A stretch of DNA of 6,003 bases from Methanobacteriota archaeon (GTDB taxonomy: Archaea; Thermoplasmatota; Thermoplasmata; Methanomassiliicoccales; Methanomethylophilaceae): the NCBI GenBank assembly GCA_029574055.1, contig JAKQBQ010000084.1, positions 1 to 6,003 of the forward strand, written 5' to 3'. Below are positions 1 through 5,915 of this stretch, piece by piece; within the stretch, counting starts at the first letter, position 1, and the number at the start of each line of letters is the position of its first letter. Both the position numbers and the translations under genes were made by a program. The notes beneath the pieces were generated by a model. That model was not told where the DNA came from, did not search any database, and worked only from the letters and a program-made list of their open reading frames with translations.

Positions 1-255
1 GTGTTCAGGATGCTCGATCTTATCGCGGTGTATCCCGTAGAGGATGAGACGAAATTCACAGACCACTTCGGACGGGTGCTGCCGGACAGCATCCTCGTCC
101 CGAGGGGGGCGACAGCCAGGGACCTTGCGTACAAGGTCCACACCGAGCTGGGGGACAAATTCATACGGGCGATAAACGCCAAAACAAAAAGGACCATCGG
201 AGCCGACTACGTGCTCCAGGACGGGGACGTCATAAGGATAGTCGCGAACAAGTGA
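1..255 (+). CDS. ychF: YchF-family P-loop NTPase, C-terminal fragment (TGS domain)
   Basis: This is the 3' end of a gene that begins outside the window. The frame is open from the first base, and the 84 visible residues are the C-terminus only. The residues VYPVEDETKFTDHFG, then LPDSILVPRG, ARDLAYKVHTELG and the closing LQDGDVIRIVA match the TGS domain that ends archaeal YchF-type ATPases/GTPases (Obg superfamily; whole protein usually about 390-400 aa). The TGS domain is a ubiquitin-like fold thought to contact RNA or ribosomes; the nucleotide-binding G domain would lie upstream and cannot be checked here. The DRG family also ends in a TGS domain, but the residues around HFG and TKRTIGADY fit YchF better. 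The GTG at position 1 is very unlikely to be a start, because the similarity runs straight into the left edge. The stop is 4 nt before the polB start, which suggests one transcript. Confidence 0.85.
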   Translation: MFRMLDLIAVYPVEDETKFTDHFGRVLPDSILVPRGATARDLAYKVHTELGDKFIRAINAKTKRTIGADYVLQDGDVIRIVANK

Positions 256-259
256 GAAC

Positions 260-2674
260 ATGGAAACAGTGGACGTAAGGCTCATAACCGCTTCGTACAG
301 CAACGACGCGAGCGGGAACGTTGTCGTGGAGCTGTTCGGGAAGACGAGGGACAAGAAGTCCATTACCCTCCTGTATTACGGGTTCGATCCATACTTCTTC
401 ATAGTCGATCCTAACCCCGACACGGAAAGCGTGCTCAAAAGGAACCAGGAGGTCCTGAAAGTAGAGAAGGACCGCCTTTTCTACAAAGGGGGAGACCACG
501 ATGTCCTCAAGGCCACGGTAAAATATCCATGGAAGGTCCCGGACTACCGCAACGATTGGAAGAAGAAAGGATACGTCGTCCTTGCGGCCGATATCCCATT
601 CCACCACCGGTTCGTGTACGATATGGATATGGGGTCATGCATCAGGGCTTCCGGGGAGAGGGTAGAGGGGCAGTACACCACAGACATCATCATGAAGATG
701 TCCTCCTTCGAGAACATAGAATCCTTCGACCCCGGCCTCAAGTTCCTTTCGTTCGATATAGAGAACAGCATCCAGCACGGCTTCATTTACACCATATGCG
801 CAGTGGTCGAGGAGGATGGGATATATCGGGTGTGCGACGCCCTGACGGGGAATGAGCGATCCATCATCGAAAGGTTCGCGGAACTGATAAGGAAAGAGGA
901 TCCGGATATCATAACGGGATACAACATAGACAACTACGACATCAGGAAGATCATGGAGAGGGCGCTGGCTAATAAGATGAAGGATGCGCTGCCATGGGGA
1001 AGGGACCTCGGACAGCCGCGCGAGGTCAACGACAGGTTCTGGAGGCTGAAGGGCAGAGTGGTGGCCGATGCATGGTGGGCGGTGAAGCGGGAACTCAGGC
1101 CGAAGCAGGAAACGCTGAATGCCGTATCGCTGCAAGTGCTCGGGGAGTCGAAACTTGACGTAGATCCAAAGAAGATGGATGAGGAGTGGAAGAACAACAG
1201 CGAGAAGGTCATAGAATACTGCAAGAAAGATGCGGAGCTTGCCCTCAAGATACTCCTGAAGGTAGGGACGGTCAGGAAAGGAATGGACCTTTCGACGGTG
1301 GCGAAGCTTCCACTCGACGACGCCATGAACGCCGGTTCGTCGCAGCTTGCGGACTCGCTGCTCATCAGGGAGGCGGACAGGCAGAAGGTAGGCGTCCCCC
1401 TTACCGGAAGGAGGGAATCCGGAGACCCCATCGAAGGGGGGTACGTGCACACGATAAACCCGGGACTTTACCACTGGGTATGCGTGCTTGACTTCAAGTC
1501 CATGTACCCTTCGCTGATAATAGCCAAGAATATCTGCTTCACCACCCTCTCTCCGCAGGGGACCATCGCCGCCCCCTCCGGCGCAAAGTTCATATCTCCG
1601 GACAAAAGGGAAGGGATACTGCCGAAGATATTGAAGGACCTCATGCGCCAGAGGGACGAAATAAAAGAAAGGATGAGGTCCGCATCCGATGATGTGGAGC
1701 GCAGGTACCTGAACGGGCTTCAGGAAGCCGTCAAGGTCCTGATGAACACCTTCTACGGAGTGTTCGCCTCGTCCTTCTACAGATTCACGGACAAGAGCAT
1801 CGGTGCCTCGATCACCGCCTTTGCGAGAGAGAACGTGAAGAGGATAATAAGCGAGGTCGGAGAGGAGAAGATAACTGTGATCTATTCCGACACGGACTCG
1901 GTCTTCATGCAATCGCCCGCAAACGACCTGGAAGGTTCCGTCGAGTTCGGAAAGAGCATGGCAAAAAGGTTCTCCACGGAAGGAGGAACGCTGGAGTTCG
2001 AGAAGCTGCTGGAACCTCTCTTCTCCCACGGAAAGAAGAAGAGATACGTGGGAAGGGTCATATGGCCCGCAAGGACGGAGGAGCTCCTGGTCAGAGGATA
2101 CGAGATAAGGAGGTCCGATTCCTTCGAGCTTCAGAGCCGCCTTCTGATGGAGCTGTTCGAAAAGATACTCGATGAGAAGAACGAGGAAGCCGTGGCTCTG
2201 GTCAAAGAAGTGATAAAGAACACCCTTTCGAAGAAGGTCGATCCCTCGGACCTGGTGATATCCAGGACCTGCAGGGGGCTGAACGCATACGAGAACCCGG
2301 GGAGGATGAGCAACGTGCAGGCAGCCAAGAAGATGATGGAAAAAGGATACGACTTCATACCCGGGATGAAAGTGTCCTGGATAGTAACGGATGGGGGCAA
2401 AGTGCCGCAGGAGGTGGAGCCTTACATCAGCGGTACGGAATTCGAGGGGGAACCCGATTACAGATACTACGCGGAAAGGCTTGCGCAAACGGCATCAAGG
2501 ATAACCGAGGTGTTCGGATGGAGCGAGAAGGATCTCATGCTGGGGAGCCAGCAGAGGACGCTCTTCGACGGGGGTTTTGGAAGCAAGGAGACCACGGAAA
2601 AGAAACCGGGAACAGCTGCGCCGGCGCCGCCGAAGCCTGCATCGAAAGCCCCTAAATTAGAGGATTTCTTTTAA
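260..2674 (+). CDS. polB: DNA polymerase B, archaeal replicative/repair type with 3'-5' proofreading
   Basis: Template-directed DNA polymerase of family B, 804 aa, close to the usual archaeal length of about 780-800. The N-terminal domain (about 1-135) keeps residues matching the uracil-sensing pocket of Pyrococcus PolB: Y13, P44-Y45, P90, V93, F114 and R117. The exonuclease is intact: Exo I D166/E168 (FDIE), Exo II N222-D227 (NIDNYD), Exo III Y320-D324 (YCKKD). The Y-GG-like motif is EGGYV (392-396). Palm motif A is DFKSMYPS (411-418), fingers motif B is K492-G500 (KVLMNTFYG), and motif C is YSDTDS (542-547), with catalytic D411, D544 and D546. The thumb KKRY motif is at 593-596. The C-terminus has QRTLFDGGF (765-773), a Pro/Ala/Lys-rich linker, and a final APKLEDFF resembling a PCNA-binding PIP box. 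The start is the ATG at 260, preceded by a weak AGTGA at 251-255 overlapping the ychF stop. Nothing suggests inactivation. Methanogen relatives may also carry a family D polymerase; this window cannot show that. Confidence 0.97.
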   Translation: METVDVRLITASYSNDASGNVVVELFGKTRDKKSITLLYYGFDPYFFIVDPNPDTESVLKRNQEVLKVEKDRLFYKGGDHDVLKATVKYPWKVPDYRNDWKKKGYVVLAADIPFHHRFVYDMDMGSCIRASGERVEGQYTTDIIMKMSSFENIESFDPGLKFLSFDIENSIQHGFIYTICAVVEEDGIYRVCDALTGNERSIIERFAELIRKEDPDIITGYNIDNYDIRKIMERALANKMKDALPWGRDLGQPREVNDRFWRLKGRVVADAWWAVKRELRPKQETLNAVSLQVLGESKLDVDPKKMDEEWKNNSEKVIEYCKKDAELALKILLKVGTVRKGMDLSTVAKLPLDDAMNAGSSQLADSLLIREADRQKVGVPLTGRRESGDPIEGGYVHTINPGLYHWVCVLDFKSMYPSLIIAKNICFTTLSPQGTIAAPSGAKFISPDKREGILPKILKDLMRQRDEIKERMRSASDDVERRYLNGLQEAVKVLMNTFYGVFASSFYRFTDKSIGASITAFARENVKRIISEVGEEKITVIYSDTDSVFMQSPANDLEGSVEFGKSMAKRFSTEGGTLEFEKLLEPLFSHGKKKRYVGRVIWPARTEELLVRGYEIRRSDSFELQSRLLMELFEKILDEKNEEAVALVKEVIKNTLSKKVDPSDLVISRTCRGLNAYENPGRMSNVQAAKKMMEKGYDFIPGMKVSWIVTDGGKVPQEVEPYISGTEFEGEPDYRYYAERLAQTASRITEVFGWSEKDLMLGSQQRTLFDGGFGSKETTEKKPGTAAPAPPKPASKAPKLEDFF

Positions 2675-2732
2675 GGAAAATAAGATGAAAAAGGATGTTT
2701 AGAAGAGGTTTGTTCCTTTATCCGTCCTTCAC
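2675..2732. other. Convergent intergenic region between polB and the surface-protein array
   Basis: This is 58 bp between two genes that end towards each other. The polB strand has only a short T tract (TTTCTTTT at 2665-2672) overlapping its own stop. The opposite strand carries the 3' element described separately and then T-rich sequence (CTTTTTCATCTTATTTT), as expected for archaeal termination at oligo-T without a hairpin. No hairpin of note and no gene was seen. Confidence 0.6.
2684..2713 (-). terminator. Conserved 3' element / probable T-rich terminator, copy 1
   Basis: Read on the minus strand, the sequence is ACAAAC, seven bases, AAACATC, then CTTTTTCATC. It matches, without gaps, the elements after the other three paralogous genes. 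It lies 19 nt after this gene's stop but exactly 22 nt after the last conserved hydrophobic codon, as in the other copies. The T-rich end suggests termination or 3' processing; that role is inferred. Confidence 0.55.
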
Positions 2733-3635
2733 TTATATGAGGTTGAAAGATTGAGTCATCGACGCGCCCGCTTCCAAGATGTTGAACCTGTAGAGGGTCT
2801 TTGAGTTCGGTTCGTAGTAGAACGTGAACGTAGTGCCATCGACGAACACCCACCGCCACGTCTCGACCTCCACATCGCCGTCTTTGGTGGGGATCGTCGC
2901 ATTGAACAGATAGGACGCGTCCGTGGGTACTCCCTGCGGAGAACCGGACAGATAGTAGACCTTTAGGGGACTGATCTCAGACAGATCGAACGTTACTCCG
3001 AATTGGTCGTCCATGCAGTCCGCAACGCAGATCACTGAAGCGTCTATCGGGTCCTGCAACTCCACATTTGTTCTGTACTGGGACGTCTTGCCTATTGCGT
3101 CGGATTCTTTGTATGATTTCTGCCACTCAAAGGTGTAATCCGTCAACGTACGTACCTGAGAGAATCCGGCCATTGTCATTACGTCCTTGTATGAGAGGTC
3201 TATATTCGAGGAGTCTACGTATGACTTCCCATTAAGGGTGTATCCTGATTCTTCGACTGTGTATTCCCATACATCCACAGTCTTCATACCAAATTCTGTT
3301 TCCATCTCCTCGGTACCTACTTTCTTCGCATCAGCGGGCAGCCCCTTTGAAGATAGTTGGTACTCTATGATTGTTGTCGCGCCTACCTTTGCCGTCACCA
3401 TAATAAGATATTCATCCGCGTTCTGCCCGACGATCTTCATTTCGGCTGTGTACTCCACTCCGTTCTCACTGATATCGTATGTAAACACAGTCCCGGGTGC
3501 CATCTCTTGGTCATTGTCCGACAGGACAACATATGCCCCAACCGCTATGACGGCCACGACAACTATGATGACGACAGCCACCAGAAGCATGCTTACTCCG
3601 GACCTGTCTTTTCTTAACATTCTTTCATATTTCAA
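2733..3635 (-). CDS. Membrane-anchored extracytoplasmic protein, paralogous family, copy 1
   Basis: I do not recognise a named family. The 300-residue product starts with a basic stretch ending in RKDRSG, a hydrophobic segment (about 14-39), acidic DNDQE and then APGT. By the positive-inside rule this predicts a single anchor with the rest outside the cell. The outer part shows two related modules, about 46-150 (GQNADEY, KGLPADA, VDVWEY) and about 178-286 (CVADCMDDQ, QGVPTDA, VEVETW). The only cysteines are C203 and C207, a CxxxC pair that could form a disulfide. The start is TTG at 3635, chosen because GGAGG lies 7 nt upstream as in the sister genes; the in-frame ATG at 3620 would be 22 nt away. 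The N-terminus somewhat resembles archaeal type IV pilin signals (G then VS and a hydrophobic run), but no strict prepilin site is present. It ends in FNLI, four codons before the stop position of its paralogs. An own promoter is likely. Confidence 0.85.
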   Translation of the reverse strand: MKYERMLRKDRSGVSMLLVAVVIIVVVAVIAVGAYVVLSDNDQEMAPGTVFTYDISENGVEYTAEMKIVGQNADEYLIMVTAKVGATTIIEYQLSSKGLPADAKKVGTEEMETEFGMKTVDVWEYTVEESGYTLNGKSYVDSSNIDLSYKDVMTMAGFSQVRTLTDYTFEWQKSYKESDAIGKTSQYRTNVELQDPIDASVICVADCMDDQFGVTFDLSEISPLKVYYLSGSPQGVPTDASYLFNATIPTKDGDVEVETWRWVFVDGTTFTFYYEPNSKTLYRFNILEAGASMTQSFNLI

Positions 3636-3642
3636 TTCCCTT

Positions 3643-3647
3643 CCTCC
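3643..3647 (-). promoter_or_regulatory. Ribosome binding site of copy 1 (decides a TTG start)
   Basis: GGAGG on the minus strand ends 7 nt before TTG at 3635. The same GGAGG-N7-start geometry precedes copies 2 and 3, which supports TTG over the internal in-frame ATG at 3620. Confidence 0.8.
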
Positions 3648-3678
3648 CTTGTTGTATGCCCCCGCCCCTCTAACACAG

Positions 3679-3687
3679 TAAATAAAA
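3679..3687 (-). promoter_or_regulatory. Probable TATA box of copy 1
   Basis: TTTTATTTA on the minus strand lies 43 nt before the TTG codon, allowing a leader of roughly 20 nt. It is flanked by the short inverted repeat ACAGT (3675-3679) and ACTGT (3689-3693). A second AT-rich stretch, TTTAATAT (3699-3706), is an alternative. No transcription start data are available, so this is a motif-based call. Confidence 0.45.
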
Positions 3688-3809
3688 CACTGTCCCGCAT
3701 ATTAAATGCCCTCTGTTGTATACCGTTGCGTGCTCATAGTTTTCGAATTGCTACGAACAACGCTCTGCGGGAGACTGACTCACAGCACCGCACTTTTTGG
3801 CAGAATAAT

Positions 3810-3841
3810 GAACAAAAGAAGATGTTTGGAAATGGTTTATC
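3810..3841 (-). terminator. Conserved 3' element / probable T-rich terminator, copy 2
   Basis: On the minus strand ATAAAC begins 7 nt after the stop of copy 2 and is followed by seven bases, AAACATC and TTCTTTTGTTC. This is the clearest example of the element shared by all four paralogs. No hairpin is evident, and the T-rich tail fits archaeal intrinsic termination. Confidence 0.6.
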
Positions 3842-3847
3842 TCATAT

Positions 3848-4735
3848 TCACTCTGTGTCCTCCACGAAATACATGACCATCCATTCGGTGGGGCTGATCG
3901 GGGCTACTATCGCGTACAGCATTGAAGAGTCTGGGTCGTAGTAGTATCTGAAGCCTTGTATGCCTTCGGTGTATGTCCATATCTGAGCCTCCACACCGCC
4001 CATGTCCGTCAATACGATGGTTTCCCCGGTATCCTCGGCATCGGCGGGCAGTCCCTGGGGGATAGAGCAGACGATAAAGTGATCGGCGGCGTACGACACA
4101 AGGTACCGGTTGTCGGGACAATCCGCAACGCATTCCAATGTCACAGCTATCGTGGAAAAGCCGTCCGTCGAAACATAGCGATACTTCGTGCCGATAGCGT
4201 CAGACTCTTCGTACGAATCCTGCAGCTTGAGGTCGTAATCCTCCAACTCAGCGATTATAGGGGTACCTCCCATCACGCTGTCTATCCTATACGGCAGGCC
4301 GTTCTTTGGATCGATAAACACTCTGACCAGACTGTCGTCCTCATCATAATATTCCCATACCTCCAGGTTCTTTTCGCCGTCTATGACGGTATCGTACATT
4401 GTTTCCCTTATCTTTACCATATCCTCCGCTTCCCCCTTGGGCTGCGTCTGATATCCTGACATGATCAATGTGTCCTCCTGTTTAAAGGCCGTTTTGATGT
4501 AATACTCATCCGCGTTCTGTCCGATGTATTCTTGTTCCAACGTCACTACGTCTTCGAGTATGCTCACTTTATACACAAGATGAGTCCCCGGTGCCAGCTC
4601 CTTCTCCCCGCCATCGTCATTGGACAATACAACGTATGCCGCTGCCGCTACTGCGACCACAACGATGATCGCGACAACGGCCAAAAGGAGCATGCTCACT
4701 CCCGACCTGTCCCTTCGCATCTCTTCGATTCTCAA
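3848..4735 (-). CDS. Membrane-anchored extracytoplasmic protein, paralogous family, copy 2
   Basis: 295 residues, collinear with the neighbours on both sides. The N-terminus MRIEEMRRDRSGVS is basic, followed by a hydrophobic span at about 14-38, acidic NDDGGEKE and LAPGT. Conserved blocks are IGQNADEYYI (71-80), VWEYY (126-130), SYEESDAIGTKY (174-185), CVADC (202-206) and PQGLPADA (226-233). This copy has diverged most in module 1: the P-K-G block reads PKGEAED instead of PKGLPADA, which may mean one module is under weaker constraint. It has a third cysteine, C223, absent from copies 1 and 3. The start is TTG at 4735, with GGAGG 7 nt upstream; the later in-frame ATG at 4720 lacks a well-placed site. 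The function is unknown. The fold and location (single anchor, outside) are inferred from composition. A distant pilin-like or adhesin-like role is possible but not shown. Confidence 0.85.
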   Translation of the reverse strand: MRIEEMRRDRSGVSMLLLAVVAIIVVVAVAAAAYVVLSNDDGGEKELAPGTHLVYKVSILEDVVTLEQEYIGQNADEYYIKTAFKQEDTLIMSGYQTQPKGEAEDMVKIRETMYDTVIDGEKNLEVWEYYDEDDSLVRVFIDPKNGLPYRIDSVMGGTPIIAELEDYDLKLQDSYEESDAIGTKYRYVSTDGFSTIAVTLECVADCPDNRYLVSYAADHFIVCSIPQGLPADAEDTGETIVLTDMGGVEAQIWTYTEGIQGFRYYYDPDSSMLYAIVAPISPTEWMVMYFVEDTE

Positions 4736-4742
4736 TTTCCTT

Positions 4743-4747
4743 CCTCC
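4743..4747 (-). promoter_or_regulatory. Ribosome binding site of copy 2 (decides a TTG start)
   Basis: The minus strand reads AAGGAGG and then seven bases (AAGGAAA) before TTG at 4735. The spacing is identical to copies 1 and 3. Confidence 0.8.
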
Positions 4748-4799
4748 TTTTCGAGCGCCACCCGTCGTCCCCCTTCGATGACTAAAACGCGGTCGTGCC

Positions 4800-4806
4800 T
4801 ATAAAA
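4800..4806 (-). promoter_or_regulatory. Probable TATA box of copy 2
   Basis: TTTTATA within TGTTTTATAGG on the minus strand, 64 nt before the start codon. TGTTTTAT is shared with the copy 1 promoter candidate. A weaker AT-rich alternative, GTTTTAGT, lies nearer the gene (4782-4789). Confidence 0.4.
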
Positions 4807-4823
4807 CACAAGCTGCACGGATC

Positions 4824-4855
4824 GTGAACGAAAGGGGTGCTCAGAGAACGTTTAT
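4824..4855 (-). terminator. Conserved 3' element / probable T-rich terminator, copy 3
   Basis: On the minus strand ATAAAC starts 7 nt after the stop of copy 3, then come seven bases and GAGCACC, followed by CCTTTCGTTC. This is the most degenerate of the four: AAACATC has become GAGCACC, but spacing and position are unchanged. Confidence 0.45.
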
Positions 4856-4862
4856 TCCGCAT

Positions 4863-5753
4863 TCATCCCGTTTTCTTAACGAGTTCCAGATTCACTATTG
4901 CTTCGGACTCGTTCAAGTAAGAGATCCTGTAGATGATGCCGGAGTTGTAACCGCGGTAGTATTCGGCGCTGTTGTGCACCCATATCTGAACAAGAACGTC
5001 GCCGTCGATGGTGTTTGACAGGGCGCCGTCCCTTCCCGTATACACTGCGTCCGCAGGCAGTCCCTGAGGGCTGCCGCTTAAGAAGAACACGCCGTTGCCG
5101 TAGGATATGCCGTACTGTCCGTCCAAGCAATCCGCGACGCACTCGATGGTTATGGAATATGTTGTGGTGGGGGAGACCCCGGAATATTCGTACTTCGTAC
5201 CGATGGATCCGGATTCCTTGTACGCCTTCTGCCACACCGGGTCGTACTCGATCAACGTATGTACCTCGGCGCCCCATGGGACCGTCGTCAGCTCATACTT
5301 GTACGTGAGATGATAATTCGACGGGTCGACGTATTGCTTCGTAACGGTGGTTATGCCCAACGATTCATACGTATGCTCCCAAATATCGACGGTCTTCAGA
5401 CCGTATATGGTTTCCATTTCCGCAGAACCCGCTTTTTCCGCTTCCTTGGGTATGCCTTTAGGGATCAGCTCGTAGTACGTGAATGACGATGTGCCGCCGA
5501 CGACGTTTGTCATTATGAAATATTCATCGGCATTCTGCCCGACTATCTTTATGTCAGATACGTATGAATTCCCGCCCATTGTAATGTCGTATCTCATCAC
5601 AGTCCCGGGCGCGAGGATCTCCTCATCATCGCTATCAGACAGAAAAATGAATGCTCCTGTTGCAATGACCGCCGTGACAACTATCACGACGGCGGCCGCC
5701 AACAATGTGCTCGCTCCCGACCTGTCTTTCTTTGTTTTTCTGCGGTGACCCAT
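4863..5753 (-). CDS. Membrane-anchored extracytoplasmic protein, paralogous family, copy 3
   Basis: 296 residues from the ATG at 5753. This start is preferred over an upstream in-frame ATG at 5840 because GGAGG sits 7 nt before it, a TATA box would fall inside the longer frame, and the product then begins like its paralogs (MGHRRKTKKDRSG). The hydrophobic segment is at about 14-38, then acidic SDSDDEE and LAPGT. Module 1 (about 48-152) has IVGQNADEYFI, PKGIPKEA, KTVDIWEH and YVDPSN. Module 2 (about 184-280) has IGTKYEY, IECVADCLDGQYGIS, GSPQGLPADA and VQIWVH. This copy shows the internal duplication most clearly. C205 and C209 are the only cysteines. It is closer to copy 1 than to copy 2 (shared IVGQNADEY, METxxGxKTVD, WQKxYKES and GSPQG). 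No enzyme motif was seen. A surface or cell-envelope role is inferred from topology only. Confidence 0.87.
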   Translation of the reverse strand: MGHRRKTKKDRSGASTLLAAAVVIVVTAVIATGAFIFLSDSDDEEILAPGTVMRYDITMGGNSYVSDIKIVGQNADEYFIMTNVVGGTSSFTYYELIPKGIPKEAEKAGSAEMETIYGLKTVDIWEHTYESLGITTVTKQYVDPSNYHLTYKYELTTVPWGAEVHTLIEYDPVWQKAYKESGSIGTKYEYSGVSPTTTYSITIECVADCLDGQYGISYGNGVFFLSGSPQGLPADAVYTGRDGALSNTIDGDVLVQIWVHNSAEYYRGYNSGIIYRISYLNESEAIVNLELVKKTG

Positions 5754-5760
5754 AGCTATT

Positions 5761-5765
5761 CCTCC
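5761..5765 (-). promoter_or_regulatory. Ribosome binding site of copy 3 (decides the start)
   Basis: GGGAGG on the minus strand, 7 nt (AATAGCT) before ATG at 5753. It rules out the longer reading that would add 29 residues. Confidence 0.8.
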
Positions 5766-5803
5766 CATGAGGGTAGCGTCTGCATAAAGAGAGACCTTAG
5801 ATG

Positions 5804-5811
5804 TATTTATA
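5804..5811 (-). promoter_or_regulatory. TATA box of copy 3
   Basis: TATAAATA on the minus strand, the best archaeal TATA match in the window, 50 nt upstream of the ATG. It implies transcription starting roughly 25 nt before the start codon. It supports independent transcription of this copy rather than read-through from copy 4. Confidence 0.6.
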
Positions 5812-5878
5812 CACACATATGAGAATGAGTTTCTTTCCATTTATGAATTGTAATGCGAGTCTGGAAACGCACTTTGAA

Positions 5879-5909
5879 GTAGAATAAAGAGGTTTAAAAA
5901 TAGTTTATT
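5879..5909 (-). terminator. Conserved 3' element / probable T-rich terminator, copy 4
   Basis: On the minus strand ATAAAC begins 7 nt after the copy 4 stop and is followed by TATTTTT, AAACCTC and TTTATTC. It matches copies 1-3 without gaps. Its presence after a gene visible only as a fragment helps confirm that fragment as a family member. Confidence 0.55.
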
Positions 5910-5915
5910 TGAAGG

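Noticed and set aside
1..3. GTG at the first base as the start of a small TGS protein
   Set aside because: Similarity to YchF proteins continues up to the edge, so the gene is cut by the window.
934..1452. 172-codon minus-strand open frame inside polB
   Set aside because: Antisense shadow, Ser/Phe-rich with no motif and no ribosome binding site noticed.
635..2488. Long 617-codon open frame on the minus strand across polB
   Set aside because: It is antisense to a complete, well-conserved polymerase; its translation is rich in R, H, L and P with no recognisable domain, as expected for a shadow of codon bias.
2733..3635. Copy 1 as a pseudogene because of its early stop
   Set aside because: Only about four residues are lost from a variable tail; the reading frame, start site and all conserved blocks are intact.
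3187..3681. 164-codon plus-strand open frame opposite copy 1
   Set aside because: Mirror of the minus-strand gene; its hydrophobic and Thr/Ala-rich end is the complement of the transmembrane segment.
3724..3762. Inverted pair CGTTG / CAACG in the 212-bp gap
   Set aside because: Only five base pairs with a loop of 29 nt and no supporting inner stem; likely chance.
3726..3941. 71-codon plus-strand open frame in the gap between copies 1 and 2
   Set aside because: Its second half is antisense to copy 2 and the first half has no recognisable features; no convincing ribosome binding site.
5754..5840. 29-residue N-terminal extension of copy 3
   Set aside because: It would contain the TATA box, lacks its own ribosome binding site, and places the conserved basic N-terminus internally, unlike the paralogs.
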